Below are positions 37,981 through 48,116 of a stretch of DNA of 64,000 bases, piece after piece. Numbering within the stretch: the stretch's first letter is position 1; each line of letters starts with the position of its first letter. Under the pieces are notes generated by a model. It was not told the DNA's origin, ran no database searches, and saw only the letters and a list, made by a program, of their open reading frames with translations. The position numbers and the translations under genes are program-made. Origin of the DNA: Linnemannia hyalina (lineage: Eukaryota > Mortierellomycota > Mortierellomycetes > Mortierellales > Mortierellaceae); contig JAHRHY010000001.1 in assembly GCA_019671135.1 (NCBI GenBank), positions 4,092,001 to 4,156,000 of the forward strand, given 5' to 3'.

Positions 37981-40824
37981 TCAATGAAGGGCATGGGGAC
38001 GAGGAGACAAAGAAGAAGGAGGTGACAGACACATATCCTCCGTAGACGAAACAACAATAAACCGACTACTCTTCGTAGGACTGGCAGGCGGTAAGGTCGA
38101 TTGGCGTTCGACGGTGAACATCCGGCCCTTGGCGCTCTTTTTCACCATCACCACATCGCTTAATTCTCCTCCTCCATGGATATGAGGTGAAACGGAGGAA
38201 GAGGAGGCGGAGGCGGGAGGGGTTCCAGTATCGAAGGACCGGGAATGAGAAGACTCCTCGCGTTGCATGGCTGTCCGGTCAGCCCATGACAGCTGCTGGT
38301 GCAGACTTGGGGTACTTCCATTATTGGTCCCGACAGAGTCCAGATTCGTCGCTGAGAGGGAACGAGGACGGAAGGATCCAGGAGACGTGCGATCAAAGTA
38401 CCCAAATCCTCCACTCTCATACTGCTGCTGGTGAGCGTTATCCGAGGCGCGACGATCAGGCAGGCCCATGAAGGTACCAATGCCACCCACACGACTGTCC
38501 AAGCTGCTGCTGCTTTCAGAACAGCCGGGGGAATCGACAAAGTCCTGGTCCAGGGCCGGGTGTACGCGGTTCATAGTCTGGTGAGTCCTGATCAACCCAT
38601 TCTCTCTCGCGACAGCGCTACCAGTAGTAGCAGGGGTTGTCGAGGCCGATGCTGCGAGATCCTCATCCAAGGGGTGGACAGGTGTTGGTTCACGTTCATA
38701 CTCCAGTGTCCGTCGACTCGCCCGACTGCTGTTCCTCGACGTCCTGTCAGCGTCAACGATCTGAATAGACAAGTTCCTGATATTGTTGCTTCCACCAGAG
38801 TTGTTGGGCCTCTTCTCCGTCACTAAAGAGTCGCCAGTGGAAGACGCCGCCCAGGTGGATGGTTCTACAGTAGGAGAAGCAGAGGGTACAGAAGGCCGAG
38901 GGGGGGACCCAACGGAGGAAAAGGACGCAAACTGGAGTGAGGCAGCCGATGCAGGTGGAGGGATAATGACCTTCGAGAACCTGGATGAGGACGTTGAGGA
39001 CGTGTTCGATTGTGAGCGCTGGTGAGATGATCGACCAGTGGGCGAGGAAACGGGAGAGGACGCCCGAGATGGAATCGAGATGGGAGACGACGTCGTGTTG
39101 GTACTGTTACTGCTGTCACCGTTGCTGTTGGTATAATCCGCAGACAGGGGAGAGAGGCGAGGTGAGGGTGGGAACAAGGGAGAGTGGAGGGATCGTGAGG
39201 AAGGAAAAGAGTGGGACAGTTTTGGTGAAGAAGGAGTTACTGGGTACGACGCCGTCCTGTCCATCCGTCTTGGAGACATCCCACGATCCTGAAGTCCTCC
39301 TGAAGACAATGTTGACGACGGTGTGAGCGAGGATGAATATGATGATGAATACGACGATGACTCTTCATAGTTCAACGCGGTTGCAGAGGCGCAGCTCAGA
39401 GTACGCGTCCTAGCAGGACTAGGCAACGCCGACTGAGACTCGATAGTGAAACGCCCCCTTGTCGTCTTGACCGTCGCCGGTGTTGCCTGTGCTGAAGATG
39501 AGGGTGTATCGACAGTGATGACCGATCCTGAAGACACCCGATGGTTGGGCGAAGACTCCATCACGGGCTTGTTAGCCGCACCACTCGAGGGCGCAAGAGT
39601 GGCCGAAGAGTCCAAGGAGCGCTGCCGCATATTATTCCTCAACGACTCTTTCAAGGGTACAATCTGCGACTGGATGACCGCTGACGAGAGGGTCTTGGGT
39701 CGGTTCTGTTGGAACAGTTCCCGGGCGTCGTCTCCTAGCGCTAGTTCACATACAGAACTCTTCTTGTGCAGTGTCTGTTGCGACCTTGGATGCAGGGTCG
39801 ATGTGGAGGGATCAGGATGAGGAGGAAGTCTTGTTCCTGCTGCCGCTCCTTCTGCTACTGCTGCAGAGGAGGGGAGTCGCGTGCGATTGCTAGAGGAAGG
39901 CCTGTCCTCCTTCTTCAGTCGAGGGCCCAATCCCGGAAATATCGGTGGCTGTTGTTGTTGCTCATCCTGCCAATTGACTCGTGGAAGTGTCGCGTAATGA
40001 GGAGGGGTGTTGAGGTCCGCACGCGATAAGCCCGAGAGAATACTCTCCAGCCAGACAGAAGGCAGTACCGGTTGCAAACGGTCCATCGGTTCAGGGTTCT
40101 CCACCAAATGCGAAGGCAACAGTGGTCCTCCAAGTGGAACAACACCTCCTGTTACTCCTTTTGGTGCTGCTGCTGCTGTAGAAGGCGCCGCTGCTGTCGA
40201 AGAGTGTCTTGAAGGCAAGGAGGGGCCGCCCTGCTGCATGGCCCTGGACTTTGACGAGGATGAAGAAAAATTTAACCCCCAACTGGCAGGAAAAACCGAC
40301 CGCCGTTGTTGTTCCTTGGGTCGATGTGTCTCCGACGACATCTCGCTGCCACCTCCTCCACTATTGTTGCGTCCTCCTGGAGAATGGGCAGCCAATAGTT
40401 GGCCCAAGATGGACTGTCCGATACGACTGCCGCCAGACTTGCGAGGTGGGGCCGGGATATTAAAGATGGCTGTGGCAGTTGTTGTAGAGGATCCGCGAAC
40501 CTTGGCGGGGAGGGTGCGTGCATTGTCAAGGATCGCTTGCTGCTGTTGCTGTTGGAGTTGTTGTTTCTGCTTGATCAGGTGTGCAGCAGCAGCACCGGAA
40601 ATGGTATGATACGAAGAAGACGACGTGTTGGTTGCTGTCGAAGAGGTGGTGGAGGTAGAATAAGATAGAGGGGAAGAGGGTGGATGGTTGTGGTGTCGGG
40701 TTGGAGATAGAGAAGGGGACGTGGATGGGGTGGGATAGGGATCGGAAAGAAGGTGGTGTTGGTCGTTCAGGGCTGAGTCTGGGTGAGTTGTTGTTGCTGT
40801 AGAATGACGCTTTGGGTGAGACAT
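37981..40824 (-). CDS. Large disordered Ser-rich protein with repeated GRFT-like motifs
   Basis: This is a 947-residue frame from the ATG at 40824 (MSHPKRHSTATTTHPDS). The open frame upstream reads a pyrimidine-rich leader. The protein is almost entirely low-complexity: Ser, Pro, Thr and Gln runs (QQLQQQQQQ), Ala runs and many SP sites. Short ordered-looking stretches are 'LPSVWLESILSGLSRADLN' and 'KKSSVCELALGDDARELFQQ'. A motif occurs twice: 'TTRGRFTIESQSALPSPA' and 'AKGRMFTVERQSTLPPASP', the second followed by 'SSRFIVVSS'. RFxI/V tripeptides resemble docking sites for the CCT domain of OSR1/SPAK-type kinases. That link is inference. The protein is probably a phosphorylated scaffold or regulator, and no established family was recognised. 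Confidence 0.7.
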   Translation of the reverse strand: MSHPKRHSTATTTHPDSALNDQHHLLSDPYPTPSTSPSLSPTRHHNHPPSSPLSYSTSTTSSTATNTSSSSYHTISGAAAAHLIKQKQQLQQQQQQAILDNARTLPAKVRGSSTTTATAIFNIPAPPRKSGGSRIGQSILGQLLAAHSPGGRNNSGGGGSEMSSETHRPKEQQRRSVFPASWGLNFSSSSSKSRAMQQGGPSLPSRHSSTAAAPSTAAAAPKGVTGGVVPLGGPLLPSHLVENPEPMDRLQPVLPSVWLESILSGLSRADLNTPPHYATLPRVNWQDEQQQQPPIFPGLGPRLKKEDRPSSSNRTRLPSSAAVAEGAAAGTRLPPHPDPSTSTLHPRSQQTLHKKSSVCELALGDDARELFQQNRPKTLSSAVIQSQIVPLKESLRNNMRQRSLDSSATLAPSSGAANKPVMESSPNHRVSSGSVITVDTPSSSAQATPATVKTTRGRFTIESQSALPSPARTRTLSCASATALNYEESSSYSSSYSSSLTPSSTLSSGGLQDRGMSPRRMDRTASYPVTPSSPKLSHSFPSSRSLHSPLFPPSPRLSPLSADYTNSNGDSSNSTNTTSSPISIPSRASSPVSSPTGRSSHQRSQSNTSSTSSSRFSKVIIPPPASAASLQFASFSSVGSPPRPSVPSASPTVEPSTWAASSTGDSLVTEKRPNNSGGSNNIRNLSIQIVDADRTSRNSSRASRRTLEYEREPTPVHPLDEDLAASASTTPATTGSAVARENGLIRTHQTMNRVHPALDQDFVDSPGCSESSSSLDSRVGGIGTFMGLPDRRASDNAHQQQYESGGFGYFDRTSPGSFRPRSLSATNLDSVGTNNGSTPSLHQQLSWADRTAMQREESSHSRSFDTGTPPASASSSSVSPHIHGGGELSDVVMVKKSAKGRMFTVERQSTLPPASPTKSSRFIVVSSTEDMCLSPPSSLSPRPHALH

Positions 40825-41534
40825 GACTTTGTGGGTGTGGGAAGAAGGAGCACGCAAGAGGGAGCCAAAACATGCACCATAACTCTCTCTGTTCAGACTA
40901 TGGTATGTTTCGTTCAAAAAAATATAAAGGGTGTCGCGAAGAAGTGGAGAGAAGGAGAGAGAGAGGTGGTAGTCGGTTACCTTTTGTTGTATCGGGGTTC
41001 GCTTGTTGCAGGCTGGCCGAGGACAGAATAGAAAGAAAAAAAAAAGGAAAGGGGAAACGCTACTGCAATCCGGGTGAACGAAAAGGGAGAAAGCAGGAAA
41101 AAGTAGAACGAAGAGAAAGGAAAAAGGAGCGGGAGGGAAAGGAAATAGAAAAGTAAAAAAAGGATGCAGGGAAGAGTAAACCACCGAAAGGCAAGAAAAC
41201 AAGAAAGGAAAGGAGATGAGAGGTGGACAGGATGACGACGATAGCGATGCCTTTTGTTGCCCTTGCTCAGAAAAAGGGAGAGATTGAGGATGGGTCGCTT
41301 CTTTGGCTATTGTTGGATATCTGGATGTTTCGATAGTTGTATCGTATCGTATCGGGTTATTGGTTGGACAACGAACGGGGCAGGAAAGGTTGCCGTTGCC
41401 GGTCGGTTGAACGGATAGATGGACAGAAGAATATGAAAGAGTTAAGATCTGAAGGAAAGGGAAAGGGAAGGAGAGAGATCTTGTGCCTTGAGAAACTGAT
41501 TTGCTTTAGACCTTGAACCGAAATGGGCTAGGGA
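40825..41534. other. Leader/promoter region of the disordered-protein gene
   Basis: Purine-rich on the plus strand from about 40900 to 41220 (AAAGGAAAGG and AGAGAGAG types), which is pyrimidine-rich in the sense of the minus-strand gene. No separate gene was seen. Confidence 0.45.
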
Positions 41535-41680
41535 CTAGAGGCCGTAGTTGTAGATGTTGGCGTCGACAGGAACCTTGCAGCCGCCGCTGAGACTGACAGC
41601 AAAGAGAAGCACGTCAAGTTCGTCTTGGGAGAGGAACACTTGGAAGAAAAGGGTGATTGTCGGTTCTTGATAGGACGGAC
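41535..41680 (-). CDS. Possible 3'-terminal exon of an unidentified minus-strand gene
   Basis: On the minus strand the frame ending at the TAG (41535-41537) reads 'VEILYGPSYQEPTITLFFQV', then 'FLSQDELDVLLFAVSLSGGC', then 'KVPVDANIYNYGL'. Its composition is protein-like, unlike the low-complexity DNA around it. The 5' border is uncertain. It would have to be spliced near 41680, where 'aaagag' precedes a GAGAGA run. No matching upstream exon was identified and the family was not recognised. It may be a chance frame. Confidence 0.3.
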
Positions 41681-44600
41681 CATATAAAATCTCGACTCTC
41701 TCTCTCTCTTTGTTTGTTGCTTTGTTGACGATGGGATGTGTTTGTTGTTACCAAGGCGTTAAAAAAGAGATATGGCGTCAACTGCGAGAAAACAGAGGGT
41801 GCGAAGAAGAAATAGGATAAGGAAAGTAGGGAGAGGATGGACGGTCTGGGTTGTGTCTGTGTGGAGTGGGTGAAATAGAGAAAAAGGGGGATGGGTGGAT
41901 GGAGAAAGAGAGTAGCGCAAGTGCTGGTTGTTGTTGTTGTTGACGTAGACTAAAAAGCAGGGGACAGGAAAAGGAGGGAGAAGACATAGAGAAGTGTTAG
42001 AAATGGATTGGCCAGCAAGACAACAATACAAACATGCACATTTTTTCCAATTGATAACAACGGATGGGGCGAGAGTGGAGCAATTGAAGTATTGAGCCAC
42101 TGAAGGCAGGGGTGGATGGCCGGTACTCCATGGGTGAGGGGTAATTATAGGGGATGAAAGGGATGGATAGGGATGGATGCAAGTGGCAGCGATGAAAATA
42201 TTCCCGGAGGATGTGTGTACTGTAGAGGGAGAGAGAGAGGGAGGGAGGGAAGAGTATATGTGAAAGGGTAGAGAAGCAGCAGCATGTGCAAATGGGGCAC
42301 AAGGAAGAACGAGGAAGAGACGAAGAGAAGGGAGAAGAAAAGACGCCGGTTGGCTGTGTTGGACCACAGTACATCCTTCGCCGGATGTTTTTTCCTACTT
42401 TCCCCTGAGTAATTGGGACATCGAAGTGTTGCTCACCTTTAGGGCTAAAAATGAGTGGAGTGGGAGTGTAATCCTTTTTTATTGTTTACAAGGAGGAGAA
42501 GGAGAAATGGTGCCTTGGAATATCTACGTGCTGAATGAATGTAAGTATGTGCGTTCGTTTGCTTTGGCGGATGGAAGAGGGTGGAGATGGAATAGAGGAC
42601 GATAAGGGGCGATGAAGAAGGAAGGAGTAAGGGGAAGGAAAGGAGGGGGATGTGAAAAAGAAGAGATAATGGTGAAAGATGAAAGATGAGGAAGAAGAAG
42701 AAGAAAGAAGAGAAGTGGAAGAAAGAAAGATGAGGAGATATAGTATCAGAAATAAGAGGTGTGGCGGTTGATTGCCCACCCCTTCTCCCCCTTCAGACCC
42801 ATCTCGACATCGCTCTCAACCCGCATCTCTCCTATTATTCATTCAGGGCAATCAATGGGTAGGTGATACATACACGCCATCGTGCCATGCCATTGCCATT
42901 GCCATTGACACATTTTTTATTCTGAACCAAAACACTCAAATTGCTCATGCTCCTTCTTCCTCCCTTCTTCTCCCACTAGCCTTCTTTGTCCAAATCCCCA
43001 TTCAAACCTTTCACACACCTTTGTATTTCATTTTTCTCTTTCACTTTTCATTCAACCCCTCTCTTCATTACCTTTTTTTTTTCTTTCACGTTCCCACAAC
43101 ACGCGCACAACGGGGCTAATAACAAGGGGTCAACAATTGGCAACACAGATATGCAAAAACAAGAGTTGGATGGTTGGAGGATGAAAACTTATGGCAAGGA
43201 AAAAAAAATAGTGTTCCTTTATTATTATTTTTCTTTGCCACGCCGTCGCACAAACGAGAGAGTCTGATGGTGTTTATTTTCTTCCCTCCTTCCTGTTTTT
43301 TTCTCCCTCCGCAACATATGGCGGTATCTTTCTTTTTGGCTAGGCGGACACATGACTACCCAGCAGTGCATCATCGACCCATTGTCGGACAAAAAAATAC
43401 TCTATAACCTTACTTTGTCCCATTTTGCTCGTTCCTACCCCTAGACAACCTACTCCTTTTTCCTCGACCCTGTTTTTTTTTTTCTTTCCCCATGGCTTTT
43501 CTTGAAAACCTTCTCTCTACATCTCTCTACTGTTCCCTTGTCCCTTTTGTCTTTGTTGTACTCATTTTCTCATGATAAAAACCTCGTCATAGTCAGAAAC
43601 TAAAAAAAAACCATTGAAAGAAAGAAAAAGAAATGGCACTATGGGGATCTCACCTCACCACAAGCGTGGGCAAGCGGAATAATAAAAATGGATAAGCGAT
43701 GATGTCGTATGGGGGATACTTTAATCCTCATACTCACTCCCCTACTTGCCCCATCCGACATTAAACATGGAAGGAAATGGAAAGAAAAGAAAAAGAAATC
43801 CAAGACGACAAAGGAAAGAGGAGAAACAAGCGCACGCGATGATGTCCACGAGAAAAAAAAGAAATTGAGACATTCTCACAGCAAACACCAGGGTTGAAAG
43901 GTCGGTTGTTTGCCCATGGATGCACCCCATTTTCAGCCATTTGATCCTATTTGGAAGAGAAAGAGGGATGGAGGATGGACGACCATGGGAAAACTAAGGG
44001 GGAAAATAGACGAGGAACGAATTGATGAAAGAGGAAAAGAAAGTTGCCCTGAAGTTGAGTAGGGGTTATCCGACCCATGGATGTGACAAATAGGCCTGGT
44101 CTCAACAAAAAAAATATTCCCATTCCTTCCCTTCCCTGAATCCTCTCAACCCCCCCTTCTTCCATGGTTCCACCATCCTCCCCCGTCTTGCATTTATTTT
44201 TCGAACAAATCGACCCAAACATAAACAAAGTGTGTGTGAGCAAACAACCAACGACTATCACAGAAAGAAATAGGTGCGTGAGAGCAGAATTGCTTTCCAA
44301 ATGATGCAGTGTTACTTTTTTTCCCTTTCTTTCTTTCCCTCCAACCCAATAGTGTGAATGGGCTAGGGAGTGTGAGTTATTTCTGAAAAAAAAAAGAGAC
44401 AGGATAAATGAGCTGCCAGAGCCAATAATAAGGATAAGAAGAGCGCACACTCCAATGGTGGTTAACAAAAGATATCAATAATGCATGCTTGAAGGGTGGA
44501 TGGTGAGGATTGACACTACACACACAAAGAGATATGTGGATTGATAATGGTGTTTAGTGTTATTGCTACAAATATGATGGATGGATTAAAAGCGAGAGTA

Positions 44601-44844
44601 TTATTGTCTGTTGTCTATGGGTTTTTTTGGGTACCGTAATGCAATGGATGGTAATGGTGATGGTAATTATCGCTGTGACGAATGATAAGGACTGTTTGTT
44701 TGTTGCATGTGTTGCGTTTTGTTGGAGTTGGAGCGGATGGTGGTCATGTTATCGTGTCCATCGAAAAACGTGCTCCTCCTCCTGCCTCTTCCCACTCTCC
44801 TCCAAAAAGAGGGAGAGAGTAGATGAGATCTCTCTATCGCCTCC
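41681..44844. other. 3.1-kb gene-poor intergenic region
   Basis: Low-complexity DNA. The plus strand is A/G-rich to about 42760, then C/T-rich from about 42770 to 43600. Open frames are Ser/Pro/Leu/Phe-rich shadows of these tracts. No gene, RNA or transposon was recognised. Confidence 0.45.
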
Positions 44845-46983
44845 CTACCATAACTTGAGATGGGTCCTTGCAGCCCTGAGCATCTTCCACGGCTCCGAAT
44901 GCCGAATCAACTGGCGACACCAAAGTCTAGTCAAGTTGGGTGTATGATCCACCAACCACCTCACATCATCCACATCCACCTCCCTCGCCAAATCATCAAT
45001 ATACAGATTCTCCAATTGATGGCCCAAGCCGTTGAGGATCGAGAGTTCGAGTTGGGAGCCACCAATGTGGAGGGCTTTGAGATTAGAGAGTTCGCGGAGG
45101 CGGGCGTTGAGGAAGTGGGTTTGGGAGGAGTTGATGGTGTTGAGGTTCTTGATTCGGAGGAGTTCGAGGGATCCTTGGCACGCCCATGATACTGAAGGTG
45201 TGGTAGTTGTTGTTGGCGTGGGAAGGGCGGTGGTGGTGTCGACAGCAACTTCGGGTAATGGGTATACTGTTGCTGCGACAGTGGTGGACTCGTCCTGTTC
45301 CTGGTCCTGTTCGGTGGTGGTAGTGGTAGAAGGTGCGGATGGGTTCTCCTCCAGCTGCTGGTCGTCGTCATCGTCAGTCTCAAGAGTATGAGGGAACAGA
45401 CTCTCGGGCATGATCTCGGGCTGCTGGAACTCCAAGCTCCTCAACCGCCCGCAAGTCATCAAGATGTGATGGATCCCCTGCCCTGTCAACTCTGTGCAGT
45501 TTGAGACCGACAGACACTGTAACCGACGGTTCTCATACCGTTCCTGCACCGATCCATCCTCCGAGTTGTTGTTGTTGTTGTTGTTGTTGGTAGAAGAAGA
45601 AGAGGAAGTGGGGCGAGGGTGGGAGAGCATGTCGCGGATGCCCTGGTCAGTGATCTGGAAGCACCCATCCAAGTTCAGATCCGTCAATCCCAAACACTGA
45701 TGACCCAGGACCGCCAACGCAGCATCATCGACGTTGGTCTGAGGGATGTCAAGGTGGAGGAGGTTGGGTGAAGCCTTGAAGATCTCCTTGTATCCATGTC
45801 CGTCCAAAAAATGGCATCCTGACAGGATCAATGTCGAAAGCTGGGTCATGCAAAGGGAAGGGTCGAGGTGGAAATCTGTGAGATACAAGGGAGTGTTTTG
45901 GCCGAGGTTCAGTTTGACGAGTTGCGGGGTGCGGGCGAACAGGGCAGTGAGGGTGGATCCGGAGATGGCGGTCGCATGGAGGTTGATTGTTGTAAGGTGC
46001 TGCATGGAGACCCAGTTAGGGGCAACCTTCTCCGACAATGTAAGTTCTTCCAGCTCATGGTCCTGGTCCTGGTCCTCCTGGTCCCCTTGATTATCGGAGA
46101 CGACAACAGCTGATGTGGATGCACCCGGTGAAGGAAGGGGCAAGTCCAGGATCTCAATCATCCTCAATTGGGGGCAAGCATCCATCAAATCGGGCAAGGA
46201 ATCGGCACTGGTAACCTGCTGCACCAACTCCGCTTCTTCTTCAGCTCCCTCCGAGTCAGTGGGCAAAGCCGAAGCCAAAACCAGAGAGCCCACCGAAGAA
46301 GCATTAGACCGCTGACGGTTATGGTTATGACGATAGGAATCCCGATCGGTTAAGGACAGCGTAAAGTGACGGAGTTGTGGAAGAGTTCCAGCAACCTTCA
46401 ACAGATCCCCCCGGACCTGCGCCATATTATACATCTGCAACGCCGAGAGTCGATGTGCTGAGGACTGGGTGAACCTTGAGAGTGTTGCAGCATCGAGTTC
46501 AGTGGTCCAGCTAGAAAGAAGGATTGTCTCGGCGTTCAAGTTGGAAAGATCGATTGAGTCCAGAATCGAGTCCCCTGTGGAGGAGGGCGACGAAGAAGAA
46601 GAGGATGAAGAGAGATGGATCCATTCGAGGTGGCGGATATGTTGGCTGAGTTGAGGAAAGGCCTGCAACATCTCCCGACTCTTGTCGGCTACTGTTCCTG
46701 ATTCGACTCGGACTCGTCTCCAGAGATGCCGGATCCAGTGAGTGTACCAGTGAGACGAGACCTGGACGACGACCGTGAGGGTGTGTCTGTCAAGGTGGCG
46801 GGCGATCTGATCGCAGATCTCGGGGATATCGAATGGGTTGTTGCCTTTGTTGTTGTAATTGTCTCCGAGTCCGAGTCCAAGTCCGAAGGAGAGTTGTTGT
46901 TTCTTGCAGCGTGAGGAGTCTGTAGGGAGGATGGTATGAGCAAGAGGCTCAGCCAGTGGGGCCGAGCAGAGTAGTGCAGGCAT
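44845..46983 (-). CDS. F-box / leucine-rich-repeat protein
   Basis: This 712-residue single-exon frame has its ATG at 46983 (MPALLCSAPLAEPLAHT). Residues about 48-92 (NPFDIPEICDQIARHLDR, then 'VVQVSSHWYTHWIRHLWRRV') are the F-box-like segment found in the large Mortierella family. Leucine-rich repeats with AMN1-like spacing follow from about 340 to 510: 'LTTINLHATAISGSTLTALF', 'LVKLNLGQN', 'LSTLILSGCHFLDGHG', 'LLHLDIPQTNVDDAALAVLG' and 'LTDLNLDGCFQITDQGIRDM'. Two low-complexity inserts (Asn/Ser and Glu/Thr/Asp-rich) interrupt the repeats. The C-terminus returns to LRR style ('LRELSNLKALHIGGSQLELS'). By family, it is the substrate-recognition subunit of an SCF ubiquitin ligase. The target is unknown. 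Confidence 0.8.
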   Translation of the reverse strand: MPALLCSAPLAEPLAHTILPTDSSRCKKQQLSFGLGLGLGDNYNNKGNNPFDIPEICDQIARHLDRHTLTVVVQVSSHWYTHWIRHLWRRVRVESGTVADKSREMLQAFPQLSQHIRHLEWIHLSSSSSSSSPSSTGDSILDSIDLSNLNAETILLSSWTTELDAATLSRFTQSSAHRLSALQMYNMAQVRGDLLKVAGTLPQLRHFTLSLTDRDSYRHNHNRQRSNASSVGSLVLASALPTDSEGAEEEAELVQQVTSADSLPDLMDACPQLRMIEILDLPLPSPGASTSAVVVSDNQGDQEDQDQDHELEELTLSEKVAPNWVSMQHLTTINLHATAISGSTLTALFARTPQLVKLNLGQNTPLYLTDFHLDPSLCMTQLSTLILSGCHFLDGHGYKEIFKASPNLLHLDIPQTNVDDAALAVLGHQCLGLTDLNLDGCFQITDQGIRDMLSHPRPTSSSSSTNNNNNNNNSEDGSVQERYENRRLQCLSVSNCTELTGQGIHHILMTCGRLRSLEFQQPEIMPESLFPHTLETDDDDDQQLEENPSAPSTTTTTEQDQEQDESTTVAATVYPLPEVAVDTTTALPTPTTTTTPSVSWACQGSLELLRIKNLNTINSSQTHFLNARLRELSNLKALHIGGSQLELSILNGLGHQLENLYIDDLAREVDVDDVRWLVDHTPNLTRLWCRQLIRHSEPWKMLRAARTHLKLW

Positions 46984-48052
46984 CGTTACTGTTGTTGTGT
47001 AGTTGCTGTGGTTGTTATTCCTGAGGCTGAAGAGGCTGTTGGAAGGGATAACAAAAGGCTTTGTTTGTGTTCCTTGTTCCTGAATAATGCTAAAGATAAG
47101 AATAGACGAAGGAAAGGAAATAAAAAAGGGTCAGCGCTTGGATCCCTGAGTGTCACAGAGGTAAGAGAGAGAGAGAGAGAGAGAGAGGCAATTCAAGGGA
47201 TCGGATCGACAGTTGTATCTTGCAGTTGTTACCAATTGACGACGAAGAGACAACTCGGTGGATGGATGTGAGAGTGGAGAGAGCGGGCGAAGAGTGGGGA
47301 GGGAAGGAGGAGGGGATAAAGGTATAAAGGGGAGTGAGGAAGGAAAGAAAGAAGACAGAGAGGGAGAGGTGAAGGAAAGATAATAAAAGTTTTTTTTGTC
47401 TTCCTGCCGACTTATCGCGCAATTTCAAAGAAAAGAAAAAAAAAAGCAGGCACCATTACCTCGGCCAGACACAGAAAACTTTTTTTTTCTTTTTTTTTTT
47501 GTTGTCCGATCCAATTTGAGAAGAGGAAAATGAAGGCTGGGAGGCCAATTACTCACCCTGAGTGAAGTGAAAGAAGGAGGCCTATTTGCCGGCCCTTGGT
47601 GGGGGAATTGAGCAACAGCTAGCCAGTCAGTGGTGAAGCTGTAAGACACAGGGCATGGGTGTATCTGCTATTAATGACTGAGAGTAGTGGGTACAGTAGC
47701 GAGTACAGTAGCTGCTGTCGTCGTGATAGATGCGATTGGCCGGGATCGATCCACTGGAGTGTCCGATCCTGTGGTTGTGTTAGAAGGAAGCAAGAGTTGA
47801 GAAAAAGGGGGAGAGCAGAGAACAGCAAAAACATGGGCGGGGCACGGACAATTGAACACTCGTTTTTTTTTGTTGTTGCGACCAATGATATTGCACGTGT
47901 GACTGTTGTTTTCTTATTTCTGCTTGGTTGATTTTGCTCCAAAAGAGACACAGGGACAGGGACAGGGACAGCGAAAGGAGGTGGATGGGCAAAGTAAAAA
48001 GAAAGTAAGAGAAGGAATGTGATATATCGCACGAGAGAACATATCTTCCCCT

Positions 48053-48116
48053 TGTCTATGTCTATGTCTGTGTCTGTGTCTGTGTCTGTGTCTGTGTCTG
48101 TGTCTGTGTCTGTGTG
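48053..48116. repeat. (TGTGTC)n hexanucleotide microsatellite
   Basis: About ten units of TGTGTC with TGTCTA variants at the left end. On the minus strand it reads as an in-frame Asp-Thr repeat, but the frame around it has no other coding signs. Confidence 0.9.
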
